Below the pieces are notes generated by a model. The model was not told the origin of the DNA. It made no database searches and was given only the letters and a program-made list of their open reading frames with translations. The position numbers and the translations under genes were made by a program. A DNA stretch of 64,000 nucleotides from Kribbella sandramycini (lineage in GTDB: Bacteria; Actinomycetota; Actinomycetes; Propionibacteriales; Kribbellaceae): the NCBI RefSeq assembly GCF_013131805.1, contig NZ_JABJRC010000005.1, positions 186,001 through 250,000 on the forward strand, written 5' to 3'. This document shows, in pieces, positions 15,252 to 24,783 of this stretch; position 1 is the stretch's first letter; each line of letters starts with the position of its first letter.

Positions 15252-16682
15252 TCACTGTCCTTCGGTGTTCGAGGCCGCAATCGTCCAGCGCGGGCCTTGC
15301 GGGGTGTCCTCGACGACGACGCCGAGGGACTTCAACTGGTCACGGATCGCATCCGACGCCGCGTAGTCCTTGCGCTCGCGGGCGGCGGCGCGCTGCTCGA
15401 GCAGCGCCTTCACCAGACCGTCGACCACACCGGTGAGCTCGTCACCGGCCGCGGACCGGGAGACCCACGGCTCGGCCAGCGGATCCAGCCCGAGCACGTC
15501 GAGCATCCCGCGCACCGCGGCCAGACTCTCCCGCAACGCGGCCGAGTCGCCGTCGGCGACCAGCTTGTTCCCGTCGCGGACGGTGTTGTGCAGGACGGCG
15601 ACCGCAGCCGGCGTCCCCAGGTCGTCGTCGAGCGCGGCGACGAACTCGGACGGCAGCTCGGACGCCGCGTCGACGCCGCCGGTCACCTCGGTCGCCCGGG
15701 TGACGAACCCGTCGACGCGCTGGAAGCTCTTCGCAGCCTCCTCCAGCGCCTCGAAGGAGAACTCGACCACCGAGCGGTAGTGCGACTGGACGAGGTAGTA
15801 GCGCAGCTCGATCGGCCGCACCCGCTGGACGACGTTGCGGACGACGGCGCCGTTACCCATCGACTTCGACATCTTCTCGCCGGCCGTGGTGACGAGCGCG
15901 CTGTGCATCCACGTGCGGGCGAACTTCTGCCCGACCGCGGTCGACTGGGCCAGCTCGTTCTCGTGGTGCGGGAAGCGCAGGTCGAGGCCGCCGCCGTGGA
16001 TGTCGAACTCGTCACCGAGGTACTTGCCGGCCATCGCCGAGCACTCCAGGTGCCAGCCCGGGCGGCCGCGGCCCCACGGCGTCGGCCAGGACGCCGTCCG
16101 CGGGGTGCCCTCGGTGTAGCCCTTCCAGAGCGCGAAGTCGCGCGGGTCGCGCTTACCGCGCGGGTCGGCGTCCTCGGCGGGCTCCATGTCGGCGATCTTC
16201 TGGTGCGACAGGGCGCCGTACGCCGGCCAGGACTTCACGTCGAAGTAGACGTCACCCGAGCCGTCCGGAGCGGCGTACGCGTGCCCGCGCTCGATCAGCT
16301 CGCCGATCATCTCGATCATCTCGGGGATGTGCCCGGTCGCGCGCGGCTCGTACGTCGGCGGGCGGCAGCCGAGGACCTCGTACGCCCAGTGCAGCTCGCG
16401 CTCGAACTCGTACGCGTGCGCCCACCAGGGGACGGACCGCTCGGCCGACTTCGCCAGGATCTTGTCGTCGATGTCGGTCACGTTCGCGATCACCGTGACC
16501 TGGTAGCCGGAGCGCTCGAACCAGCGCCGCAGCACGTCGAAGACGACCTCCTTGTAGATGTGCCCGACATGCGGGGCACCCTGCACCGTCAGCCCACAGT
16601 GGTAGATCCCGACCTGGCCCGGGTGGACCGGCACGAAATCCCTCACTGAAGCTGTCGCGGTGTCGTACAAGCGAAGTGTCAC
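15252..16682 (-). CDS. cysS: Cysteinyl-tRNA synthetase
   Basis: 476-residue class I aminoacyl-tRNA synthetase. It carries the Cys zinc ligand and HIGH-like motif ('YHCGLTVQGAPHVGHIY', about residues 28-44), 'HGGGLDLRFPHHENELAQS' with further zinc ligands, and the KMSKS loop ('GEKMSKSMGN'). The length and the start MTLRLYDTATxxVRDFVP distinguish it from the related MshC ligase. GTG start at 16682. Operon with rlmB downstream. Confidence 0.97.
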   Translation of the reverse strand: MTLRLYDTATASVRDFVPVHPGQVGIYHCGLTVQGAPHVGHIYKEVVFDVLRRWFERSGYQVTVIANVTDIDDKILAKSAERSVPWWAHAYEFERELHWAYEVLGCRPPTYEPRATGHIPEMIEMIGELIERGHAYAAPDGSGDVYFDVKSWPAYGALSHQKIADMEPAEDADPRGKRDPRDFALWKGYTEGTPRTASWPTPWGRGRPGWHLECSAMAGKYLGDEFDIHGGGLDLRFPHHENELAQSTAVGQKFARTWMHSALVTTAGEKMSKSMGNGAVVRNVVQRVRPIELRYYLVQSHYRSVVEFSFEALEEAAKSFQRVDGFVTRATEVTGGVDAASELPSEFVAALDDDLGTPAAVAVLHNTVRDGNKLVADGDSAALRESLAAVRGMLDVLGLDPLAEPWVSRSAAGDELTGVVDGLVKALLEQRAAARERKDYAASDAIRDQLKSLGVVVEDTPQGPRWTIAASNTEGQ

Positions 16683-16786
16683 CGGTCAAGGGTAGCTGTA
16701 TTGAATGCCTTCCCCGCCCCACCGCCCCAGTCGAAGTGGCACTCCTTCTTGACAAGATAAGGTGCAGAGCCCCCCAGGAGGACCTC

Positions 16787-18007
16787 TTGTCGAACCAGTA
16801 CGGCCCACCGCCCGGCCAGCCACCGCAGCACTACGGCGGTCCGCCGCAGTACGGACCACCGCAGGGACCGCCGCCTGGATATGGCCCGCCGCAAGGGCCG
16901 CCGCAGCAGTACTGGGGTCCGCCCCCGCAGGGGCCGCCGATGGGTCCGCCCATGGGCCCGCCGATGGGTCCGCCGCCCGGGCCGGGGTTCGGGTTCGGCG
17001 GTAACGGCTTCCCGCCGAAGCGCAAGCGCAGCAAGGCGCCGTTCATCATCGTCCCGATCGTGCTCGTGGTCGCCGGGGTCGTCTCGCTGTACCTGTTCGC
17101 GATGCTGCAGAAACAGCAGCGGAACAACTACGCCAACCCGACGCCGGTCTACACGTCGACGACGAACACTCCGGCGCCGACCTGGGGCCCGGGCTCGTCG
17201 ACGTCCACCGGCCCGACGGTGCCGAAGCCCACGCGCCCGACCGTCACCCGGCCGAGCCCGACCAAGACCACGCCGCCACCTCCGTCCGACACGGATCTGA
17301 CCGCGCGTAACAAGTTCTACAAGACCGGCGTCCAGCGCTCGGTGAACTGCCGGGAGCCGAAGTCCCGCCCCTCCACGCTGCCCGGCGCCCGGACGTACTT
17401 CGCCGATATCGTGAAGTGCCTCAACCGGGCCTGGCCCGCCCAGGTGCGCGCGGCCGGCTTCGAGTGGAAGCCCGTCTCCACCAGCACCTACTGGGGAACC
17501 GGCTACAGCCCATGCGGCTCGATGGTGCAGCGGTCGTTCTACTGCGGTAGCAACCGGACCATCTACATGGACGCGAAATCCCGGGTCGACTGGTGGCAGA
17601 AGTACCCGCGGGACCCGGTCGCGACCGCCTGGGTGCGGGCGGCCAGCATGAACACGACGACCCACGAGTACGCCCACCACCTGCAAGAGGTCACCGGCAT
17701 CCTGGACGCGATGTACAACATCAAGTACCGGCGGACCGGCGACCACGCGCTCGAGATCAACCGCCGGATGGAGATCCAGGCGACCTGCTTCGGCCAGGTC
17801 TTCCTGGGCGCGAACCGGAGCACGATGGTCTCCAGCGCCGTCCGCAAGCAGATCGTCTGGAGCCACGCGAACTCGGGCGACGAGTACGACACCAAGCGTG
17901 ACCACGGCAGCAAGGCGATCCAGCCCTACTGGTCGAACCGCGGTTACAACTCGCGCAACGTCGGCCAGTGCAACACCTTCACAGCCAGCCCGCGGCTCGT
18001 TAGGTAG
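16787..18007 (+). CDS. Membrane-anchored neutral zinc metallopeptidase (paralog A)
   Basis: 406-residue protein of the putative neutral zinc metallopeptidase family (YpfJ-like, PF04228). A Gly/Pro/Gln-rich cytoplasmic tail with GPPMGPP repeats precedes one membrane helix (about residues 85-105), a Thr/Pro-rich linker and the extracellular catalytic domain. The zinc site is HEYAH (His293-His297) with a likely third ligand in 'MEIQATCF'; the other three copies have HEYGH. The Cys pattern ending in CNTF is shared by all four. TTG at 16787 is taken as start because AGGAGG lies five bases upstream. Biological substrate unknown. Confidence 0.85.
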   Translation: MSNQYGPPPGQPPQHYGGPPQYGPPQGPPPGYGPPQGPPQQYWGPPPQGPPMGPPMGPPMGPPPGPGFGFGGNGFPPKRKRSKAPFIIVPIVLVVAGVVSLYLFAMLQKQQRNNYANPTPVYTSTTNTPAPTWGPGSSTSTGPTVPKPTRPTVTRPSPTKTTPPPPSDTDLTARNKFYKTGVQRSVNCREPKSRPSTLPGARTYFADIVKCLNRAWPAQVRAAGFEWKPVSTSTYWGTGYSPCGSMVQRSFYCGSNRTIYMDAKSRVDWWQKYPRDPVATAWVRAASMNTTTHEYAHHLQEVTGILDAMYNIKYRRTGDHALEINRRMEIQATCFGQVFLGANRSTMVSSAVRKQIVWSHANSGDEYDTKRDHGSKAIQPYWSNRGYNSRNVGQCNTFTASPRLVR

Positions 18008-18033
18008 ACCCGGTCGGCGCTTAGTCTCGATCG

Positions 18034-18591
18034 GTGACCTATTCCCTGCCGATCGAGACCGAGCGCCTGACCCTCCGCCGCTACGCCGAGACCGATTACG
18101 ACAACCTGCTCAAACTGCAGTCCAACCCTGAGGTGACGCGGTTCCTGCTGTACGACGCCAAGACGCCGGAGCAGGTCCGGGAGTCGATGGCCGCCCGGCT
18201 GGCCGACGTCCCGATGGATACCGACGGCCAGGCTCTCACGCTCGCGGTGATCCTCCGTGAGACCGGAGTCCATCTGGGCGAGGTCACGTTGTTCGTGAAC
18301 AGCACCGAGCACCGCACCGGCGAGATCGGGTACGTCTTCCACCCGGAGTCGGGTGGCCGGGGGTACGCCGCCGAGGCCGCGGTCGAGTTGCTCCGGCTCG
18401 GGTTCGAGGAGCTCGGGTACCACCGGATGATCGCCCGCCTCGACGGCCGCAACACAGGCTCGGTGAAGCTGCTGCAGCGGCTCGGGATGCGCCAGGAGGC
18501 GCATTTCGTCCGCAACGAGTTCCTCAAGGGTGAGTGGACCGACGAGTTGGTCTTCGCGCTGCTCACCGAGGAGTGGGACAAGCGTTCGTAA
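18034..18591 (+). CDS. GNAT-family N-acetyltransferase (RimJ/RimL-like)
   Basis: 185-residue acetyltransferase. It opens with 'LPIETERLTLRRYAETDYDN', typical of the RimJ/RimL group, and has the acetyl-CoA-binding stretch 'YVFHPESGGRGYAAEAAVEL' followed by 'RNTGSVKLLQRLGMRQEAHF'. It probably acetylates a protein N-terminus or small amine; the target is unknown. GTG start at 18034 with no Shine-Dalgarno and a TAGTCT 14 bases upstream suggests a near-leaderless mRNA. Confidence 0.88.
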   Translation: MTYSLPIETERLTLRRYAETDYDNLLKLQSNPEVTRFLLYDAKTPEQVRESMAARLADVPMDTDGQALTLAVILRETGVHLGEVTLFVNSTEHRTGEIGYVFHPESGGRGYAAEAAVELLRLGFEELGYHRMIARLDGRNTGSVKLLQRLGMRQEAHFVRNEFLKGEWTDELVFALLTEEWDKRS

Positions 18592-18667
18592 GTTTCTGAC
18601 GGCATAACCCGGGTGCGCGGCACGCGTTCACCGCGACAGCGGCGGCATCCGGGCCTACCGTCGAAAG

Positions 18668-19945
18668 ATGACCGCCCCGCGTACCGCCACCGCCCTGATC
18701 GCCGCTGTGGCCGTGCTGAGCTCCGCAGTCCTGCCGAGCGCAGCCGTCAAGGTAGCCCCGCCGCGACAGATCGCCTTCCACACGTGGACGTCGACCACCG
18801 ACTTCCTCTCCGGAGCCCACTCCGGCACCACAGTCGCCGACGGCACGCTGCGCTTCGGCCAGTCCGCTGGGAGTACGACGTACGTCGACCCGTTCGGGGA
18901 CGGCACCGCGCGCAGCTACGACCAGGTGAGCTGGACGTCGGCGCCGATGAGCACCGGCTTCGGGGCGACCGAGCTGATCGCGTCCTGGAACGCCGACACT
19001 CCGCCCGGGACGTGGGTCGAGGTGTCGATGGCGGGCCGGACCGACCAGGGAACAGCCACCAAGTGGTACGTGCTCGGCCGCTGGGCAGCCGGTGACGAAA
19101 CCATGCACCGGACGTCGGTGCCACGCCAGGGCGACGCGAACGGCTCAGTCGCGGTGGACACGTTCGTCGCGGCCAAGAACCGCTGGATCGACCGCTGGCA
19201 GCTGAAGGTGACGCTGTACCGGCTCACTGGCACCAGTCAGGCGCCGCAGGTCCGTTCGGTCGGCGCAGTGGCGTCCCGGCTGCCATCTGACCCGAAAGTT
19301 GCCGTGAGCCCCCTTGGCGGCGCGCAGGGGATCACTCTGGACGTTCCGACGTACTCACAGGAGACGCACCTCGGCCACTACCCGCAGTGGGACGGCGGCG
19401 GCGAGGCGTGGTGCTCAGCGACGTCTACCGCGATGGTGCTCGACTACTACGGCGCCGGCCCGACTCCGGCCGAGACCGCCTGGGTCGATCCAGAGGACGC
19501 CGATCCGCAGGTCGACCACGCGGCCCGGCAGGTCTTCGACTACGCGTACGACGGCGCCGGGAACTGGCCGTTCAACACGGCGTACGCCGGGACGCGTGGC
19601 GTGGACGGGTTCGTCACCCGGCTGCGGTCGCTGACCGAGGCGGAGCAGTTCATCAAGGCCGGCATCCCACTGGTGGCGTCGCTGTCGTTCAAGAAGGGCG
19701 ATCTGCCCGGTGCGGGGTACGGAACCAACGGCCACCTGATGGTGATCGTCGGCTTCGCGCCGAACGGCGATGTGGTTGTGAACGACCCGGCGTCGCACCT
19801 CATCCCGAGTAACGACGAGGTGCGAACGACGTACGACCGCGCAGCCTTCGAGAACGCCTGGGTACCGCACTCCGGCGGGCTCGTCTACGTCATCCACCCG
19901 GCTGGGACCGCGCTGCCACCGCACGGCCCCCAAGCCAACTGGTAG
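18668..19945 (+). CDS. Secreted C39-like cysteine protease
   Basis: 425-residue exported protein. A signal peptide (MTAPRTATALIAAVAVLSS...A) is followed by a beta-rich N-terminal domain of about 200 residues and a C-terminal papain-like C39_2 domain: catalytic Cys249 in 'GGEAWCSATSTAMVLDYYG', His in 'YGTNGHLMVIVGF' and the Asn/Asp motif 'VVVNDPASHL'. Peptidase C39 enzymes cleave leader peptides or bacterial peptides; this one lacks an ABC exporter, so it is a free extracellular protease or hydrolase. It lies among surface metallopeptidases, and converges on a DUF2207 gene. Confidence 0.85.
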   Translation: MTAPRTATALIAAVAVLSSAVLPSAAVKVAPPRQIAFHTWTSTTDFLSGAHSGTTVADGTLRFGQSAGSTTYVDPFGDGTARSYDQVSWTSAPMSTGFGATELIASWNADTPPGTWVEVSMAGRTDQGTATKWYVLGRWAAGDETMHRTSVPRQGDANGSVAVDTFVAAKNRWIDRWQLKVTLYRLTGTSQAPQVRSVGAVASRLPSDPKVAVSPLGGAQGITLDVPTYSQETHLGHYPQWDGGGEAWCSATSTAMVLDYYGAGPTPAETAWVDPEDADPQVDHAARQVFDYAYDGAGNWPFNTAYAGTRGVDGFVTRLRSLTEAEQFIKAGIPLVASLSFKKGDLPGAGYGTNGHLMVIVGFAPNGDVVVNDPASHLIPSNDEVRTTYDRAAFENAWVPHSGGLVYVIHPAGTALPPHGPQANW

Positions 19946-19951
19946 TAGGTA

Positions 19952-21631
19952 TCAGCGGGCGAACAGGGCGCCCGTCAGGTTGGTGGTGAGGTTGCGGAGC
20001 GAGTCCGGCAGGTTCTGCAGGTGCCAGCCGCTCGGACCGCGGTACCAGGAGAAGCCTTCGTCCTCGTCGGCGTCGTCGTCGGTTGCGACCAGTGCATCGA
20101 TCCAGCGCTCGGAGCCGCCGAGGACGACGGCGTACGGCAGGGCCCGCGCGCACAGCACCGCGTGCTGGTCGGTCGGCAGCTCGCTGATGTCCATCTCCTG
20201 CAGCTCACCGCGGACTGCGGCGATCTGACCGAGCACTCGGCCCGCAGCCGGCGCCTTGGCCGGCATGTAGCGGCCGATGACCAGCAGGCCGACACCGATC
20301 GCGGTGATCGCCAAACCGAGCAGACCCCAGCTGGTGAGCAGCGCGAACAGGACAGTCAGTACGACACCGGCCACAGTGGTCCCGATGCCGATGGTGGCCC
20401 ACAGCGAGCGAGTGCGGTCCGGGCGCTCGTTGAACCAGCCGCGCTTGACCACACCGTCGTACAGGGCGTCCTGCACCTGCTCGAGGTTGGCCCGGACCTG
20501 ACGGCCCAGCTCAGAGACCAGCACGGAGTCGGAGTCGCCGAAGATGGCGCGGATCAGCACGTTCTCGTACCGCTGCAGCTCCTCGGCGGGAGCGTTCGCC
20601 ACGCGGCGCAGCTCCCAGTCCGGACGGGCGTACTCGCTGCGGTGCTCGAGCTCGATGATCGTCAGGTGGCCGCGGACAGCCAGATCGATGATGGACGCCG
20701 TGACGTCGACCGGATCGATCCGCTCGTCGATCAGCGTGCCGACCTCGCCTGGACGCAGGTCCGACGGCGGGGAGAAGGCGATCGTCGCGTCCGGGCCGAG
20801 GCTGAACAGCGACGCCGGGACCACACGGCGCGGGTCGACCTGGTCACGGCCGCGCATCCGGTAGAGGAGCAGCAGCGCGATCGCACCGAGCACCAGAACC
20901 GCCACTGCGACCGACAGCTGCGCGGTGTCGGTGGAGAACGCGCGCTTGAACGTCTTGCGGTACTCGACGATCGAGTTGGCCGCGATCTTGCCGTCGGGGA
21001 AGCCGACCGTCATCCGGACCGTGTTGCCGGGCGGCAGACCGGTCTGCTCGAACGTCGGGCCGGCCGTCTCGGCCAGCTGCGCCAGCGTGCACGGGGTATT
21101 GCTGTCGACTGCGCCCGCGAAGCAGGAGACGTGGCTGACCGCAGGGGTGCTGTACTCGACGTGCACCTGCTGGATGGTCAGGTTGATCCCGGTGAGCGGG
21201 GCGAACTGCACCTCGGTGCCGTTCAGCGTCTTGGCCACCGCGCCCTTGACCGTGTAGCTGATGTCCAGCTGCGTGCTGCCCTGGAGGTCGCCGACCGCCA
21301 TCGCAGTGACGTCGCCGTCCTCTTTCAGCTCGACGTTCTTCGCGGCGCCGCCGACCTTCGCCTGGACGTCGCCGAGCTCCTGCACGTGGTCGACATCGTC
21401 GGCCAGGTGCCGCCGGGTGAGCACGAACCGGGAGAACGTCCCGGTGACCTCACTCAGCTTCCACGTCTCGGAGACGCGCAGCAGGCCGTCCTCCTCGACC
21501 CGGACGGTGGCGTTGTAACTGGTCACGACCGGATCGGCCGTGCCATCGGTAGCGGTCGCGCCGGCCGGTACGCCGGTCAGGGCGGCAAGACCGAGAGCAC
21601 ACAGGGAAGTCCCGAGCAGACGTAGACGCAT
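19952..21631 (-). CDS. DUF2207 predicted membrane protein, copy 1
   Basis: 559-residue membrane protein. A signal peptide (MRLRLLGTSLCALGLAALTG...) precedes a secreted beta-rich domain carrying the DUF2207 pattern ('YNATVRVEEDGLLRVSETWK', 'LDISYTVKGAVAKTL'), a membrane helix near residue 240 and, after a cytoplasmic region with a winged-helix-like segment ('DLAVRGHLTIIELEHRSEYA'), a helical hairpin around 415-455. Family function is unknown. It is divergent from metallopeptidase B with 96 bases between starts, exactly as the second DUF2207 copy is to metallopeptidase D. Confidence 0.85.
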   Translation of the reverse strand: MRLRLLGTSLCALGLAALTGVPAGATATDGTADPVVTSYNATVRVEEDGLLRVSETWKLSEVTGTFSRFVLTRRHLADDVDHVQELGDVQAKVGGAAKNVELKEDGDVTAMAVGDLQGSTQLDISYTVKGAVAKTLNGTEVQFAPLTGINLTIQQVHVEYSTPAVSHVSCFAGAVDSNTPCTLAQLAETAGPTFEQTGLPPGNTVRMTVGFPDGKIAANSIVEYRKTFKRAFSTDTAQLSVAVAVLVLGAIALLLLYRMRGRDQVDPRRVVPASLFSLGPDATIAFSPPSDLRPGEVGTLIDERIDPVDVTASIIDLAVRGHLTIIELEHRSEYARPDWELRRVANAPAEELQRYENVLIRAIFGDSDSVLVSELGRQVRANLEQVQDALYDGVVKRGWFNERPDRTRSLWATIGIGTTVAGVVLTVLFALLTSWGLLGLAITAIGVGLLVIGRYMPAKAPAAGRVLGQIAAVRGELQEMDISELPTDQHAVLCARALPYAVVLGGSERWIDALVATDDDADEDEGFSWYRGPSGWHLQNLPDSLRNLTTNLTGALFAR

Positions 21632-21727
21632 TGCCCAATCACACCGTAAAGAGAGGGTCAGTTGACCGAGGCACCATACCGTGCGGGAGGGCGCAGGTTG
21701 AGCCAGCGCTCCGCTACCGTCAGGCGC

Positions 21728-22954
21728 GTGTCAGGCAATCAGTGGGGCCCGCCGCCGGGCCAGTACCCGCAGCAGCCCCCACCCGGGCAGTACCCGCAGC
21801 AGCCGCCGCACTTCCCGCCGCCGCAGGGGCATTTCCCGCCTGGGCAGCCGCCGTACCAGGGTGTTCCACAGCCCTACTACGCGCCGCCGCCTCCTGGGCA
21901 GCCGCAGTTCGGCTGGGGGCCGCAGCAGCCGCGGCCGCCGCGGAAGAAGGGCAGTGCCGGCAAGGCGGCGCTGATCGTGCTCGGTGTGATCGGTGTCGCG
22001 GTGGCCGGCATGGTCGGCCTGTCTGCCGCGCTGAAGGACGCCGGGTCGTCGTACTCGAGTGACCCGACGCCGTCGTACACCTACAGCCCGACGACCTCGC
22101 CGACGACGACCCAGCCGACAGCCGGGCCGCCGACGCCGGTTGCGTCACCGACGACCACCAAACCGGTGCCGGTGGCCACTCGGCCGACGGCGCCGCGGAC
22201 GACCAAGCCGAAGCCGAAGAAGCCTCAGGTGTCCGATCTGGACCGGGTCGCCCGGAACCGGGTCTACAAGTCGGCCGGGACGATGCGGTCCGTCGGCTGC
22301 CGGGAGTCGAGCGCACGGCCCGCCACCGCGGCTGGGGCCAAGGTGAACTACCGGAACCTGATCAACTGCCTGAACCGCTCCTGGCCGGCGATGGTGCAGC
22401 GGTCCGGCGTGACGTTCCGGCCGCCGCGGCTGATGACGTTCACCGGGACGGTGCAGTCGCCGTGCGGCGCCTGGTCGGACACCGGGCCGCCGTTCTACTG
22501 CCCGAGCAACGGCACGATCTACATGAACATCACCGAGGACACCCGCAACTACGCGCTGCCGAACGACTACGACAAGGTCTGGGCGCGGATGTGGATGCTG
22601 CACCAGCTGGCGCACGAGTACGGGCATCACGTGCAGAACCTGACCGGCATCATGGGCGCCACCCACCAGTTGCAGTACGAGGCGCCGACCCGGGCCAAGG
22701 AGCTGGAGTGGAGCCGGCGGCTGGAGCTGCAGGCCTCCTGTTTCGGCGACATCTTCATCGGCTCGAACCGGAGCAGCTACCCGATCACCGGGCAGTCGAA
22801 GTTCCAGTGGAACTTCCTGATCGGCGCCTGGACGGACCACAACAACGACCACGGCGACGGGGTCAATCACAAGTACTGGGCGCTGCGTGGCTGGAACAGC
22901 CGGAACCCAAGTGTGTGCAACACCTTCACCGCGTCGTCGCGGAGGGTGCAGTAA
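21728..22954 (+). CDS. Membrane-anchored neutral zinc metallopeptidase (paralog B)
   Basis: 408-residue paralog with a Pro/Gln-rich tail (repeated PPPGQYPQQP), a membrane helix (about residues 79-101), a Thr/Pro-rich linker and a catalytic domain with HEYGH at His296-His300 and 'RLELQASCFGDIF'. GTG at 21728 begins the conserved tail; the frame is open further upstream but without family resemblance. Divergent from DUF2207 copy 1, suggesting a shared promoter region and joint function at the membrane. Confidence 0.85.
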   Translation: MSGNQWGPPPGQYPQQPPPGQYPQQPPHFPPPQGHFPPGQPPYQGVPQPYYAPPPPGQPQFGWGPQQPRPPRKKGSAGKAALIVLGVIGVAVAGMVGLSAALKDAGSSYSSDPTPSYTYSPTTSPTTTQPTAGPPTPVASPTTTKPVPVATRPTAPRTTKPKPKKPQVSDLDRVARNRVYKSAGTMRSVGCRESSARPATAAGAKVNYRNLINCLNRSWPAMVQRSGVTFRPPRLMTFTGTVQSPCGAWSDTGPPFYCPSNGTIYMNITEDTRNYALPNDYDKVWARMWMLHQLAHEYGHHVQNLTGIMGATHQLQYEAPTRAKELEWSRRLELQASCFGDIFIGSNRSSYPITGQSKFQWNFLIGAWTDHNNDHGDGVNHKYWALRGWNSRNPSVCNTFTASSRRVQ

Positions 22955-23127
22955 CTCACGACCGGCCGCGGTGGCTGGCGCAGTGCGCCAGGATCACGCA
23001 GAGTATGACCCGGGGGCGTACGGCGGAGTTCTGGGGGGGACCGATCGACCGTGCGCAGCCTCGGCACCCCGAGAAGCGCCGGAAGCAGCAGTTGACGGCT
23101 ACACCCAGAAGGTCGTGAGGAGTTTCG

Positions 23128-24717
23128 ATGTCGGACAGCGGGAACCCACCACGGGGGAACGAGCCGGCGGACGGCGAGGCCGCCGGCCCGCCGGAGCGCC
23201 GGGAGGGGCAGTCGCCCCGGTGGTGGACCGGAAGCGAGGCGAAACGGGAGTTCCAGGACCCCGCCGCCTCCGATACCCCACGCACCCCCAACAACTGGTT
23301 CGGCGAAGGCTGGACCACCCGCCCCGAAGACACCAAGTCGGACCGCCCACAGCCGGACACCTCCGGAACGCCGCCCCAAGGTCCTCCCGCACGCCCGCAG
23401 CAGCCGCCGCCCGCGCGGCCGCAGCCCTCCGGCGCCAACCGCCCCACCCCACCCCAGACACCGCCCACGCGCCCGCAGCAGCCCCGCCCCCCGCAGCAGC
23501 CCGCGCCGCCGTACTCCGCTCCCCAGCGTCCCCCGCAGTCGGGTCCGGCACCGAGCCGTCCGGTCGGCCCGCCGCCGAACCGCGGCCAGCAGCAGCCGCC
23601 GCCTCCGCACCCCGCCGCGCCTACCCAAAGCTCTTACTTGTGGGCTCCCAGTGAGCCGGGGCCGGCGGAGAACAGAGGGCAGCTCGGGCCGATGGGGCAG
23701 CCGGTGCAGCAGGCGCCTACGTGGCAGTACCCGCCGATTCCGATTCCGCAGCCGCCGGGTGGCGGGCGGCGCAAGAAGCCGCGCAAGACGCCGCGGGTGT
23801 TGCTGATCGGGCTGGTGGTGCTGGCAGTGCTGGTGGTCGGCACCGGGATCACGTTGCTGGTGGGCAGTTTGGGCGACGACGAGCAGCCGCAGGCGGGGAA
23901 CACGCCGTCCGCGGGGCCGAGTGAGACGCCGAGCCCGACGCCGTCCGCGCCGACCACGCCGGTCGAGCAGCCGTCGCCGCCGCCGACGCCGACCACGGCC
24001 AAGCAGGATGCGATCGTGCTGAACAGCAACCTGTACGGCGTCGGCCTGCTGGGGCCGTCGAAGTGCAAGGAGCCCCCGTTCGCGCCGACGTCGTACCAGC
24101 TCGCGCAGGCCTACTACAACCAACTGCTCGGGTGTATGAACATCACCTGGGGCGTCGCGATGAAGAAGATCAAGGTCAAGTACCGCGCCCCGAAGGTTGC
24201 CGTGTACAACGGCCGGATCAACACCGCGTGCGGCCGGCAGGGCGGCGTCCGAGCGGCGTACTGCGGGGTCAACGAGACCATCTACATGCCCTACGCCCCC
24301 GACGCGCGCGCCTACAAGTCGAACCCGGTCTACGCCCGCGCGCTGATGCTGAGCACGTTCGCGCACGAGTACGGCCACCACATCCAGAAGCGGACCGGTG
24401 TGCTGACGGCGTCCATCGAGCGCGCGCAGACGATGTCCCCGGCCGACAAGCTGACCGAGAGCCGCCGCCGTGAGCTGCAGGCGACCTGCCTGGGCGCGGC
24501 GTACCTCGGCATCAACTCGGCCTTCCTGCCGATCACGGGCCCGCTGCTGACCAGCTACCGGTTCCTGATCTCGCACACCGGTGACGAGTACGCGCGCCCG
24601 CGCACGCACGACCACGGGAACGCGAAGAGCAACTACCAGTGGAACATCGCCGGCTTCAACACCAAGAAGCCCGGCAGCTGCAACACCTTCAAGGCCGGCC
24701 GCGACCGCGTCGCCTGA
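23128..24717 (+). CDS. Membrane-anchored neutral zinc metallopeptidase (paralog C)
   Basis: 529-residue paralog, the longest of the four. The cytoplasmic Pro-rich region spans about 210 residues, then basic GGGRRKKPRKTPR, a membrane helix (about residues 227-249), an acidic/Thr-Pro linker and the catalytic domain with HEYGH at His413-His417 and 'RRELQATCLGAAY'. The same Cys framework and CNTF ending are kept. ATG at 23128 has GAGGAG nearby. It is separated from paralog B by 173 bases and followed by a strong terminator. Confidence 0.85.
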   Translation: MSDSGNPPRGNEPADGEAAGPPERREGQSPRWWTGSEAKREFQDPAASDTPRTPNNWFGEGWTTRPEDTKSDRPQPDTSGTPPQGPPARPQQPPPARPQPSGANRPTPPQTPPTRPQQPRPPQQPAPPYSAPQRPPQSGPAPSRPVGPPPNRGQQQPPPPHPAAPTQSSYLWAPSEPGPAENRGQLGPMGQPVQQAPTWQYPPIPIPQPPGGGRRKKPRKTPRVLLIGLVVLAVLVVGTGITLLVGSLGDDEQPQAGNTPSAGPSETPSPTPSAPTTPVEQPSPPPTPTTAKQDAIVLNSNLYGVGLLGPSKCKEPPFAPTSYQLAQAYYNQLLGCMNITWGVAMKKIKVKYRAPKVAVYNGRINTACGRQGGVRAAYCGVNETIYMPYAPDARAYKSNPVYARALMLSTFAHEYGHHIQKRTGVLTASIERAQTMSPADKLTESRRRELQATCLGAAYLGINSAFLPITGPLLTSYRFLISHTGDEYARPRTHDHGNAKSNYQWNIAGFNTKKPGSCNTFKAGRDRVA

Positions 24718-24734
24718 GCACTGCGGTCACGACA

Positions 24735-24769
24735 AAGCCCGGGCCTCCCTCGCAGGGAGACCCGGGCTT
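24735..24769. terminator. Bidirectional terminator between paralog C and DUF2207 copy 2
   Basis: AAGCCCGGGCCTCCCT pairs with AGGGAGACCCGGGCTT (15 of 16) around a three-base loop, lying between two convergent gene ends 17-18 bases from each stop; it can serve both. Confidence 0.8.
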
Positions 24770-24783
24770 CGCCGTACCAGAGC

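Noticed and set aside
14249..15436. 395-residue plus-strand frame opposite rlmB
   Set aside because: Gly/Asp/Val-rich antisense shadow; rlmB has all SPOUT motifs on the other strand.
15252..16682. MshC (cysteine ligase of mycothiol synthesis)
   Set aside because: The length (476 residues), the start and the full anticodon-binding C-terminal part identify a true cysteinyl-tRNA synthetase.
20021..21625. Long plus-strand frame opposite DUF2207 copy 1 (similar ones at 24865-26466 and opposite typA at 49627-51549)
   Set aside because: Composition is Arg/Val/Asp/Gln-biased as expected for the antisense of high-GC coding sequence, with no recognisable motif.
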